Part shown: piece after piece, positions 1 through 5,257 of the stretch
Layout of the letters: each line of letters opens with the position of its first letter
Numbering within the stretch: position 1 is the stretch's first letter
Source of the DNA: CAZKDV01 sp964551645
GTDB lineage: Bacteria; Bacteroidota; Bacteroidia; Bacteroidales; DTU049
Direction of reading: 5' to 3'
Length of the DNA: 5,480 nucleotides
Assembly (NCBI GenBank): GCA_964551645.1
Contig: CAZKDV010000121.1
Location: 1 to 5,480 of the forward strand
Position numbers and translations under genes: made by a program
Notes under the pieces: model-generated
Database searches by the model: none
What the model was told of the DNA's origin: nothing
Seen by the model: only the letters and a program-made list of their open reading frames with translations

Positions 1-80
1 GCATAAATTGGCAAGTTTCCATTTTTCAATACTTTGCTCTTTTTGGCGTAGAACAAAACGCTACTTGTTACTCTTTTCAT
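1..80 (-). CDS. Tyrosine recombinase (site-specific integrase), N-terminal fragment running off the left edge
   Basis: Read leftwards from an ATG at 78-80, the open frame gives 26 residues starting MKRVTSSVLFYAKKSK and continuing into KNGNLPIY before leaving the window. This is the pattern of the N-terminal Arm-DNA-binding domain of Bacteroidota tyrosine integrases: a short beta strand with a VLFY-type core, a lysine-rich turn, an NG turn, then PIYxRI. Such enzymes cut and join element and chromosome att sites. The catalytic domain (R-H-R-Y) lies outside the window, so activity cannot be judged. The gene starts about 200 bp from a tRNA-Ser broken in its T-loop, on the same strand and pointing away from the break, as expected for an integrase next to its own att site. 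The frame is too short for most ORF callers. The family call rests on pattern recognition of a short stretch. Confidence 0.8.
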   Translation of the reverse strand, partial: MKRVTSSVLFYAKKSKVLKNGNLPIY

Positions 81-100
81 AATGTTCTTTTTTAATGTTA

Positions 101-108
101 CAAAATTA
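101..108 (-). promoter_or_regulatory. Possible -7 box (TAATTTTG) for the integrase
   Basis: On the minus strand TAATTTTG matches the Bacteroidota -7 consensus TAnnTTTG and lies 20 bp before the integrase ATG. No TTTG/TTG stands at the preferred distance of about 19 bp upstream; the nearest are 11 and 14 bp away. In DNA this AT-rich the match may be chance. An A-rich stretch just before the ATG may help ribosome binding, but there is no clear Shine-Dalgarno sequence. Confidence 0.25.
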
Positions 109-132
109 ATTAATACGAGCAACAATATACAT

Positions 133-156
133 TGCAATATGCTGCAATTCAGTGCA
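133..156. repeat. Three TGCA motifs spaced exactly 10 bp apart
   Basis: TGCA occurs at 133-136, 143-146 and 153-156. The first two copies extend to TGCAAT, and the first sits in the palindrome ATTGCAAT (131-138). A 10-bp period puts all three on one face of the helix, as for a cooperatively bound protein. The stretch lies between the integrase start and the proposed att junction, where arm-type integrase sites or excisionase sites are usually found. The binding role is inference; the motif is short. Confidence 0.35.
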
Positions 157-170
157 TTATCATCATAAAA

Positions 171-203
171 GGTTACCTTTTTCCCTCAATTTTTATGGTA
201 ACC
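171..203. repeat. Inverted repeat GGTTACC / GGTAACC with a 19-bp spacer
   Basis: GGTTACC at 171-177 is the exact reverse complement of GGTAACC at 197-203. The left arm is itself the centre of AAAGGTTACCTTT, which is symmetrical about one base. The intervening DNA is T-rich. It could be an operator or integrase/excisionase site in the leader of the integrase gene. As an RNA hairpin its 19-nt loop would make it weak, and no T run follows it on the minus strand, so I do not call it a terminator. Confidence 0.45.
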
Positions 204-259
204 GAATAAGTCTATCAACTCATGCTTTTTTATGCACTTTTTTACCATTTTCAGACAAC

Positions 260-317
260 AAAAAAACCGTTGAACTTCTCATTTCGAACCCCCGGAGGTG
301 TTACCCTCAACGGTTTT
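260..317 (-). terminator. Hairpin with T run formed between the broken tRNA and the adjoining element DNA
   Basis: On the minus strand AAAACCGTTGA (317 to 307, within the tRNA anticodon arm and variable arm) is an exact 11-bp inverted repeat of TCAACGGTTTT (273 to 263), and the T run continues to seven T's at 260. The arm-stem-T-run order is that of a Rho-independent terminator, but the loop of 33 nt is long and contains the variable arm and half T-arm. This pairing competes with the tRNA anticodon stem. One arm is in the tRNA remnant and one beyond the break, so the structure exists only in the joined configuration. Confidence 0.5.
278..288. other. Probable attachment-site junction inside the tRNA-Ser T-loop
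   Basis: Minus-strand sequence matches tRNA-Ser up to TTCGAA (288 to 283), then turns into sequence that cannot form the T-stem 3' side or the acceptor stem. A tyrosine integrase gene starts 200 bp further on. tRNA T-loops and 3' ends are classic targets of tyrosine recombinases, so the simplest reading is that the element occupies the DNA to the left and the chromosome lies to the right. Usually the incoming element restores the tRNA 3' end; here it does not. The exact crossover cannot be fixed without the other element end or an empty site. Confidence 0.55.
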
Positions 318-353
318 CAAGACCGCCGCAATCGACCACTCTGCCAACTCTCC
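283..353 (-). pseudogene. tRNA-Ser(UGA), truncated at the T-loop
   Basis: Read on the minus strand from 353, the acceptor 5' strand is GGAGAGT. A D-arm with GCA/TGC stem and a GTGGTCGAT-like loop follows, then an anticodon stem GCGGT/ACCGT enclosing CTTGAAA (anticodon TGA, reading UCA-type serine codons). Next come a class II variable arm GAGG/CCTC and GGGGG-TTCGAA, the first half of the T-arm. A complete serine tRNA needs a pairing C-rich T-stem and an ACTCTCC acceptor 3' strand. Neither follows, and no such sequence occurs anywhere between 1 and 282. About 71 of an expected 88-90 nt remain. The conserved arms are undamaged, which suggests recent breakage rather than old decay. It could also reflect an assembly join. 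A working copy would be needed elsewhere if the organism depends on this anticodon. Confidence 0.85.
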
Positions 354-357
354 GCCG

Positions 358-387
358 CAAAATTAATAATATTTTCTGAATTACAAA
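358..387 (-). promoter_or_regulatory. Bacteroidota-type promoter of the tRNA-Ser remnant
   Basis: On the minus strand TTTG (387 to 384) is followed after 18 bp by TAATTTTG (365 to 358), fitting the -33 TTTG / -7 TAnnTTTG promoter. The -7 box ends 4 bp before the first tRNA base at 353, so transcription would start at or very near the mature 5' end. This is the best-formed promoter in the window, and it remains intact although the tRNA behind it is broken. Transcription would run into the hairpin at 260-317 and, if it passes, on to the integrase gene. Confidence 0.6.
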
Positions 388-408
388 CTTTTTATTTAGT
401 ATTTATAA

Positions 409-426
409 CTTTTTTTCTAAAAAAAG
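409..426 (-). terminator. Weak A/T hairpin just after the symporter stop codon
   Basis: CTTTTTTT (409-416) and AAAAAAAG (419-426) are exact inverted repeats separated by 2 bp, directly next to the symporter's TAG at 427-429. On the minus strand the order is CTTTTTTT-AG-AAAAAAAG, so the strand ends in A's rather than U's and the loop is too small for a normal hairpin. It may be no more than adjacent homopolymer runs. No better terminator is visible between the symporter and the tRNA promoter. Confidence 0.2.
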
Positions 427-2214
427 CTATTTGCTTTTATTCATTTTATTGTTACAAATAAATATCAGGCTTACGGATAATGCAGTTGCGATAAAATAAA
501 AAACTGCTTGTTTGTAGTCGCCAAATATCAGTTTCCCGGTTCCGAATAAAAAAGTTAAAATCATTATACAGCCAAAAATCCACATACAAAACAAGTAAAC
601 AAAACCCGAATCGTTTGGAACTTCAGGAAATTGTTTTGCAAACTTTTTCCATCCTATTCCGCCGGGTCTGATTTTTTTATAGAAATCGGAAAGAATATTA
701 TGGTCTGTTGGCTTAGTTAAAAATGTGACGGCTATCCAAACTGAACTTGACCAAATTAATATTATTGGTAAACTATATGGAAATTCAATTTGATAATAAG
801 AAATAAGCGGAAACATCAAAAAAGGGGCAATAATTGCAGCAATCTCTGACCATGCGTTAATTCTCCACCAATACCAACGAAAAATCAATACAACACCAAT
901 ACCAGTGCTATATTCCAGCATAAACTTCCATACATCGCTAATTTTATCAATTTTTGTAGTAATCAATAATGAAACTAATAGTAGCAAAATTGTTGATAAT
1001 CTTGACAATAATAAATATTGAGATTCTTTTTTGTCTTTCAGCACAAAAGGTTTCAAAAAATCATTGATAATATATGAACTTCCCCACACAATTTGAGAAG
1101 AAATAGTTGACATATAAGCGGCTAAAAAGGCAGCGAGCAATAATCCTAACAATCCAGGCGGCAACATGTCTCTAATAACCATCACAAAGCCATTTCCTTT
1201 ATCAGCAGCAGCCAAGTCGGGATACATTACTAATGAAATTAGTGCAACTATAATCCAAGGCCAAGGTCTAATTGTATAATGAGCAATCTGAAACCATAAA
1301 GTTGCACCTAAGGCATGTTTTTCATTTTTTGCCGACATCATTCTCTGTGCAACATATCCACCGCCTCCGGGTTCTGCACCGGGATACCAGCTTGCCCACC
1401 ATTGTATTCCAAACATAATTAAAAAAGCCATCAAACCTAATGACTTTAAATCAGATGTTGCACCTGCTTTTGCATTTGATATTGAAGGAAAAAAATCAAA
1501 CATAAAGTTTGGTAATTTTTCTTGCAAACCGCTAATACCACCTATACTGTCATGTTTTAAAGCAAAAACAGCTAAAATCACACATGCTGACATTGACAAA
1601 AAAAACTGAAAAGTATCAACAAATGAAATGCTTGATAAACCACCCAAAGAACTATAAATAGCAACGAATAGCATAATGAATGCAACTACTATATGCTGCG
1701 AAGTAAATGTAAATCCAATAAAATCAAACTTAGTATATCCGAACAAATATATTTCGGGAAACATAACGGTTAAAATTTTAACCATTGCAAGGTTTACCCA
1801 TGAAATCACTAAAACATTCATAAATAAGCCTGTATATAAAGCTCTAAATCCTCTCAAAAACTTTGCTGGCTTACCTGAATATCTTATTGCTACAAGTTCA
1901 CAATCTGTATTAATTTCGGAGCGTCTCCATAGTTTTGCAAAGAAAAAAACTGTCAATATACCTCCAAACACCATATTCCACCATAACCAATTTCCAGCAA
2001 TTCCATGTTCGGCAACAAGTTCGGTAATAGCCAAAGGAGTGTCAGCAGCGAAAGTAGTAGCAACCATTCCAGTTCCTGCAATATACCATGGCAATCGTCT
2101 TCCGCCTAAGAAAAAATCACTAGTGTTTATCTTCTTTCTCAATGAAAAAAATAAGCCAATTGAAAGTGTCAATAAAATGTAAATACCAATAACAATCCAA
2201 TCTATATTAGCCAT
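427..2214 (-). CDS. Sodium:solute symporter family (SSS/SLC5) transporter, substrate unknown
   Basis: This inner-membrane carrier is expected to import a small solute coupled to Na+. I start it at ATG 2212-2214, giving 595 residues that begin MANIDWIVIGIYILL, the usual SSS TM1 opening. An upstream ATG at 2235 would add MLFKILT, which has no counterpart in the family. Residue numbers below count from 2235. SDFFLGGRRLPWYIAGTGM (39-57) and the ADTPLA segment (64-69) are the TM2 signature, and GNWLWWN (81-87) follows. LGGLSSISFVDTFQ (197-210) matches the family's GG-D-Q segment. GGYVAQRMMSAKNEKHA (292-308) is the QR...AK loop. AAYMSTISSQ (372-381) holds the serine/threonine cluster that forms the Na2 sodium site in known members. 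About 13-15 hydrophobic segments are present, including a C-terminal pair near 545-594. The combination resembles an uncharacterised SLC5 subgroup of environmental bacteria, not PutP or SGLT specifically. It lies 70 bp behind the small lipoprotein gene, and I see no strong promoter of its own. Confidence 0.93.
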   Translation of the reverse strand: MANIDWIVIGIYILLTLSIGLFFSLRKKINTSDFFLGGRRLPWYIAGTGMVATTFAADTPLAITELVAEHGIAGNWLWWNMVFGGILTVFFFAKLWRRSEINTDCELVAIRYSGKPAKFLRGFRALYTGLFMNVLVISWVNLAMVKILTVMFPEIYLFGYTKFDFIGFTFTSQHIVVAFIMLFVAIYSSLGGLSSISFVDTFQFFLSMSACVILAVFALKHDSIGGISGLQEKLPNFMFDFFPSISNAKAGATSDLKSLGLMAFLIMFGIQWWASWYPGAEPGGGGYVAQRMMSAKNEKHALGATLWFQIAHYTIRPWPWIIVALISLVMYPDLAAADKGNGFVMVIRDMLPPGLLGLLLAAFLAAYMSTISSQIVWGSSYIINDFLKPFVLKDKKESQYLLLSRLSTILLLLVSLLITTKIDKISDVWKFMLEYSTGIGVVLIFRWYWWRINAWSEIAAIIAPFLMFPLISYYQIEFPYSLPIILIWSSSVWIAVTFLTKPTDHNILSDFYKKIRPGGIGWKKFAKQFPEVPNDSGFVYLFCMWIFGCIMILTFLFGTGKLIFGDYKQAVFYFIATALSVSLIFICNNKMNKSK

Positions 2215-2284
2215 TGTAAGTATTTTAAAAAGCAAGTAAATAGGAAATTTGAGTATAAGTGTGCAAATTGCTGTACTTCATATT

Positions 2285-2518
2285 TTATCTCCAAGTTGTG
2301 GGTCGTCTTCTGTTTTTAATAATAAAGTTCTTGTTTATTGGCAATGTATTTCTTCTTAGCTTGCTCTGATAATGACTTTTGTAACCTCTATAGTAGCGAG
2401 CCCTCATTGATTTTTTATAATGTCTATATTGAGACGGAGCGCATGAGGTAAAAAATAAATGAAAAGTAAAAAAAACAATTACCAAGCAAATCTTTAAGTA
2501 TGAACCTCGATTAAACAT
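2285..2518 (-). CDS. Small, strongly basic putative lipoprotein
   Basis: The 77-residue product has a short N-terminus (MFNRGSYLK), a hydrophobic stretch at about 9-24, and a lipobox-like FFTSC with the acceptor cysteine at residue 26. It is probably exported and lipidated, although phenylalanine at -3 is less usual than leucine. The mature part of 52 residues contains 16 lysines or arginines, six tyrosines and no aspartate or glutamate, with clusters such as RRR near the end. That suggests contact with an anionic partner such as nucleic acid, LPS or a cell-wall polymer; this is inference only. I do not recognise a family. It sits 48 bp after coiled-coil gene A and 70 bp before the symporter, on the same strand. 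The absence of internal stops and the signal-peptide layout favour a real gene, but its shortness leaves doubt. Confidence 0.65.
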   Translation of the reverse strand: MFNRGSYLKICLVIVFFTFHLFFTSCAPSQYRHYKKSMRARYYRGYKSHYQSKLRRNTLPINKNFIIKNRRRPTTWR

Positions 2519-2522
2519 AATT

Positions 2523-2542
2523 GTTTTATTTTATTATAAAAC
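2523..2542. repeat. AT-rich 7-bp inverted repeat upstream of the lipoprotein gene
   Basis: GTTTTAT (2523-2529) and ATAAAAC (2536-2542) are exact reverse complements around a 6-bp spacer, 4 bp before the lipoprotein ATG and within the 48-bp gap behind coiled-coil gene A. It could be an operator, or a weak hairpin over the start codon region. With nearly pure A/T arms, chance is a serious alternative. Confidence 0.25.
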
Positions 2543-2566
2543 TATATATTCTTAAATATATTACAT

Positions 2567-3472
2567 TTACAATAATTCAAATGAAGTTTCTCCTATCTTT
2601 ATGCCATCACAAAAAACATCAATCCAATATATACCCATGCTCAAATTGTCCACAACTTTATAATCTATACACAAAGGAAATAATTTCTTGGTGAAATGAA
2701 TTTGTTTATTTTGCGAATATAATATATCCCCTCCTGAATAGTCAAAATAAACTTCAGCATGATTTTCAAATGGAAGAATATTTCCTTTTGCATCTGAAAT
2801 TCTTAAGTATAAATTTCTATCGCCAAAGTCAAATTCAAATGCACCTAAAATATCAACACATAAACTAATAATCTCTGTTCTTTTAGCTTTCCTTGTATCC
2901 TTATACACTCCTTTTGAAATCAAACCTGTTTTTGATGAGAACTTAAATAACTTATATTGATGAATATCAGCAACGCTATTCAATTGCATATTTTTATTCA
3001 TTGAAACATTGCTACTTGTTAATTTTTTCTCAAGTAAATATACATAATTTTCTAATTCTTTTTCTTTTTCTAAAACAGTAGCTTCTAATTGGTCTATCTG
3101 TAATTTATATTCCCCAATGTTTTGGTATAATTCAGAGTTTTTTTGTTTTAATGTACTTATAGCATCTTTATATTGATTAATTTGCGTCAATAGCTTATCC
3201 GTTTTGATAAATTCCTCTGTCAGCATACTGTCAAGCACTTCAAAGTCATCTATTAAAAAAGCGTTTTCTATTTCTGTATTTGAAAGTTTTAGTACAGTTT
3301 GTAATAATTGTTGGTTTGAGCTAGCAAAATTATCAATAGATAATTCATACTGATTTTTCCAATATACATATTTGTTATATGTTACGATACTGCCGATAAC
3401 CAAAGTAGTAAATACGAGCGAACTTGTAATAAATAAAGTTAATTTAGTTGTTTTTGAAAAAGATTTAATCAT
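2567..3472 (-). CDS. Single-span membrane coiled-coil protein A, paralogue of protein B
   Basis: The 301-residue product has a lysine-bearing N-terminus, one hydrophobic span at about 11-31, and a mostly helical, charged coiled-coil-like region at about 45-155 (clearest around 92-150). A linker to about 172 leads to a C-terminal beta-rich domain at 173-301. That domain shares with protein B the pattern DTxKAKR (192-198), I-x-x-x-C (cysteine 205), LYLRI (221-225), CIDYK (268-272), GIYWIDVF (280-287) and IGETSFEL (293-300). The ending G-Y-x-x-x-F-x-D-G-x-x-IG-x-x-F-L recalls small beta-sandwich domains. If the domain is periplasmic, the two conserved cysteines could pair; topology is ambiguous because positive charges flank both sides of the span. 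I recall similar Bacteroidota proteins under loose names such as chromosome partitioning protein, which the sequence does not justify. The function is unknown; a structural envelope or division role is conceivable. It follows protein B by 116 bp and has a candidate -7 box. Confidence 0.85.
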   Translation of the reverse strand: MIKSFSKTTKLTLFITSSLVFTTLVIGSIVTYNKYVYWKNQYELSIDNFASSNQQLLQTVLKLSNTEIENAFLIDDFEVLDSMLTEEFIKTDKLLTQINQYKDAISTLKQKNSELYQNIGEYKLQIDQLEATVLEKEKELENYVYLLEKKLTSSNVSMNKNMQLNSVADIHQYKLFKFSSKTGLISKGVYKDTRKAKRTEIISLCVDILGAFEFDFGDRNLYLRISDAKGNILPFENHAEVYFDYSGGDILYSQNKQIHFTKKLFPLCIDYKVVDNLSMGIYWIDVFCDGIKIGETSFELL

Positions 3473-3495
3473 TATTACAAATTCAATTTATGCTA

Positions 3496-3503
3496 CAAAT
3501 ATA
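3496..3503 (-). promoter_or_regulatory. Candidate -7 box (TATATTTG) for coiled-coil gene A
   Basis: On the minus strand TATATTTG matches TAnnTTTG and lies 23 bp before the ATG of gene A, leaving a short leader. No TTTG is found at the expected -33 position, where the sequence is A-rich. If used, gene A would have its own promoter inside the 116-bp gap behind gene B. No terminator-like hairpin is visible in that gap, so read-through from B is also possible. Confidence 0.35.
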
Positions 3504-3588
3504 CTGCTTTTTTTTCGATTCGTTTATTGTTTTTTATTTATATTGCTATTCTTCTGTTTAATCTATATTTTCATTGATTTGAATTTAC

Positions 3589-4473
3589 TTATTTTAGTTC
3601 AAAACTTGCTTGTCCTATCTCATTGTCGTCTGCAAACAAATTAATTGCATAAATACCTTTCATAAATTCGATATCATCGTTTTTGTATGTAATACAAACA
3701 TGTTGTGCTTTTCCGATGTATTGTATAGCAGTTTTTTCGGTATATTGAATTTTATCTCCTTGATAAATAAAAGTATAGCTTCCTTGAGTTAAGATGTAAT
3801 TATCGGGGCGAGCTATTCTCAAATAAATATCTTTAGTACCATCAGAAACAAGATGATTTTCGCTTATAGTAAAGCATACTCTTATTGAATTGACCCTTTT
3901 TGCTTTTTCAGTATCTCTTTCTCTCCCGCCTGATTTAGAGTTTAAAGCTGAAATACTTACATTATATGCCTTCAGAACCGCAGCTGTTGAAATTTGCTCC
4001 TCTAATACACTTTTATCTTTTTCAAGCTCAGAACTCCTTTGTCTTTCAGTTTTTAGTGTTTTCTTAATTTCAACATTTTCTTCAGTCAATTCAACATTAA
4101 TTTGATATAATGAATCAATTTGATTAACATATCCTTGTGTTATTCCTCTTAAATAATCCAGCTGTCTTTTTATTCTTCTATAATCTGCCTGCGAATTAAT
4201 AAGCTTTTCAATTTCGCCTGCTTGAGACATGATAATACTATCTTGCTCGGTCAACATATCAGACAAATGACCATATTCTGCTTTTATATTTTCATGGTCA
4301 AGCAATAAAGAATCAAGTTCACTTTGAAGTTCAATATTATAATTTACAGTTTTATCCATTTCAACAACTGTTTTTCTCGTCTTTACAAGCATGAAAAAAA
4401 TAATTATAAGCAGGATAACGATTATTGCAGATAGGGCTAAAATAATTCTTTTATAATACTTCTGGTCTTTCAT
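3589..4473 (-). CDS. Single-span membrane coiled-coil protein B, paralogue of protein A
   Basis: The 294-residue product opens with MKDQKYYKR, then one strong hydrophobic span at about 10-30, and KTRK. A long heptad-rich region at about 35-165 has many E, Q, L, I and K residues and several SLL/DSL-type repeats. The C-terminal domain at about 168-294 carries DTEKAKR (187-193), IRVCFTI (197-203), IYLRI (216-220), CITYK (260-264), GIYAINLF (273-280) and IGQASFEL (286-293). The same blocks occur in the same order in protein A, while the coiled-coil parts are hardly alike, so the domain is the conserved functional unit. KAKR followed by IRVCFTI is, as I remember it, a hallmark of a widespread uncharacterised Bacteroidota family. 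The long coiled coil suggests dimers or higher oligomers anchored in the membrane. The gene diverges from comF across a 59-bp gap and is the likely first gene of the minus-strand cluster. Confidence 0.87.
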   Translation of the reverse strand: MKDQKYYKRIILALSAIIVILLIIIFFMLVKTRKTVVEMDKTVNYNIELQSELDSLLLDHENIKAEYGHLSDMLTEQDSIIMSQAGEIEKLINSQADYRRIKRQLDYLRGITQGYVNQIDSLYQINVELTEENVEIKKTLKTERQRSSELEKDKSVLEEQISTAAVLKAYNVSISALNSKSGGRERDTEKAKRVNSIRVCFTISENHLVSDGTKDIYLRIARPDNYILTQGSYTFIYQGDKIQYTEKTAIQYIGKAQHVCITYKNDDIEFMKGIYAINLFADDNEIGQASFELK

Positions 4474-4484
4474 TAAATTTTATT

Positions 4485-4492
4485 TAATTTTG
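4485..4492 (+). promoter_or_regulatory. Candidate -7 box (TAATTTTG) for comF
   Basis: TAATTTTG fits TAnnTTTG and ends 40 bp before the comF ATG. No clear TTTG stands 18-20 bp upstream, where the DNA is the start of gene B. It lies within the 59-bp divergent gap and faces the candidate box of gene B at 4511-4518, so the two promoters would overlap. Confidence 0.35.
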
Positions 4493-4510
4493 TTTTACAA
4501 TAATTGATTG

Positions 4511-4518
4511 CAAAAATA
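4511..4518 (-). promoter_or_regulatory. Candidate -7 box (TATTTTTG) for coiled-coil gene B
   Basis: On the minus strand TATTTTTG fits TAnnTTTG and lies 37 bp before the ATG of gene B. The expected -33 element would fall at the beginning of comF, and no good TTTG is seen there. The call rests on one box in A/T-rich DNA. Confidence 0.3.
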
Positions 4519-4532
4519 AAGAATTTATTCAC

Positions 4533-5255
4533 ATGTTTTGGCAGTACACTAAAAAAATATCGAATGCCTATTTTTCCGATTTTTTGCATTTATTTAGTCC
4601 GAAAACTTGTTTAGTATGTGGAGGTTTATTGCAAGAAAAATCTAAAAGTATTTGCTTTATTTGTAGCAATAATCTACCTCTGACAGAGCAGCATCAAAAT
4701 CCATACGAAAATGATTTAGCCAAAATTTTTTGGGGAAGAGTTAATATTGAAGCGGCATCTGCATATATGTTTTTTCAAAAGGGATTAAAAACACAAAAAA
4801 TTTTACATGCACTCAAATATAAGAACAAACCCGAATTAGGTATTGAAATAGGTGGAAAATACGGTAATATTTTGAAAAACATAGATGTGTTTAAAAGTGC
4901 CGACTGCATAATTCCTGTTCCTTTGCATAAAAAACGACTCAAAAAAAGAGGCTATAATCAAAGCGAAATGTTTGCAAAAGGACTTTCTCAAAGCATGAAT
5001 ATTCCGATTGATGTCATTAGTCTTCAAAGAATTGCTTATACAGAAACACAAACTAAAAAAAATCGTCTTTTAAGATGGGAAAATGTAAAAGAAAAATTTT
5101 CTCTTATTGATGACGAACACATTGCTAATAAGCATATTATACTAGTTGATGATGTTATCACAACTGGAGCAACCATTGAATCTTGCGCTCAAGAACTTGC
5201 TAAAGCAGAAAACACCAAAATTAGCATTATTGCTATTGCTTGTACTACACACTAA
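4533..5255 (+). CDS. comF: ComF family protein (phosphoribosyltransferase-like, with N-terminal zinc finger)
   Basis: The 240-residue length is normal for the family. A four-cysteine zinc-binding motif occupies the N-terminus: CLVC (26-29) and CFIC (41-44). The type I phosphoribosyltransferase fold follows. IIPVPLHKKRLKKRGYNQSE (126-145) is the ComF signature block with the RGYNQ motif, and IILVDDVITTGAT (202-214) is the PRPP-binding loop with both acidic residues present. In naturally transformable bacteria ComF/ComFC helps move single-stranded DNA across the inner membrane together with the ComFA helicase. Many non-competent bacteria, including most Bacteroidota, keep it with an unclear role. 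No other competence gene is visible here. The gene diverges from coiled-coil gene B, and its stop codon lies 2 bp from the folD stop on the opposite strand, leaving no space for a terminator between them. The single ATG at 4533 is the natural start because the zinc finger follows it directly. Confidence 0.95.
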   Translation: MFWQYTKKISNAYFSDFLHLFSPKTCLVCGGLLQEKSKSICFICSNNLPLTEQHQNPYENDLAKIFWGRVNIEAASAYMFFQKGLKTQKILHALKYKNKPELGIEIGGKYGNILKNIDVFKSADCIIPVPLHKKRLKKRGYNQSEMFAKGLSQSMNIPIDVISLQRIAYTETQTKKNRLLRWENVKEKFSLIDDEHIANKHIILVDDVITTGATIESCAQELAKAENTKISIIAIACTTH

Positions 5256-5257
5256 AA

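Noticed and set aside
152..461. Two overlapping plus-strand open frames of 75 and 79 codons (152-379, 222-461)
   Set aside because: They run antisense through the tRNA-Ser remnant, its promoter and the symporter end; no recognisable protein pattern, and the tRNA explains the sequence.
1676..2182. Plus-strand open frame of 168 codons
   Set aside because: Lies entirely antisense to the well-conserved TM segments of the symporter; an open shadow frame of a hydrophobic gene.
2215..2235. Upstream ATG at 2235 as the symporter start
   Set aside because: Adds MLFKILT before the canonical MANIDWIVIGIYILL opening; family members begin close to the second ATG.
3473..3588. Gap between coiled-coil genes B and A as a possible small RNA or terminator
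   Set aside because: Only A/T-rich DNA with T and A runs, no stable dyad; nothing beyond a candidate -7 box.
3372..4105. Plus-strand open frames at 3372-3644, 3610-3792 and 3890-4105
   Set aside because: Antisense to the paralogous coiled-coil genes, which share domain-level similarity; the plus-strand translations look like random hydrophobic peptides.
4836..5051. Minus-strand open frame of 71 codons
   Set aside because: Antisense to the ComF signature region; no pattern of its own.
5256..5257. Bidirectional terminator between comF and folD
   Set aside because: The stop codons are 2 bp apart, and I saw no GC-containing hairpin in the flanking codons.
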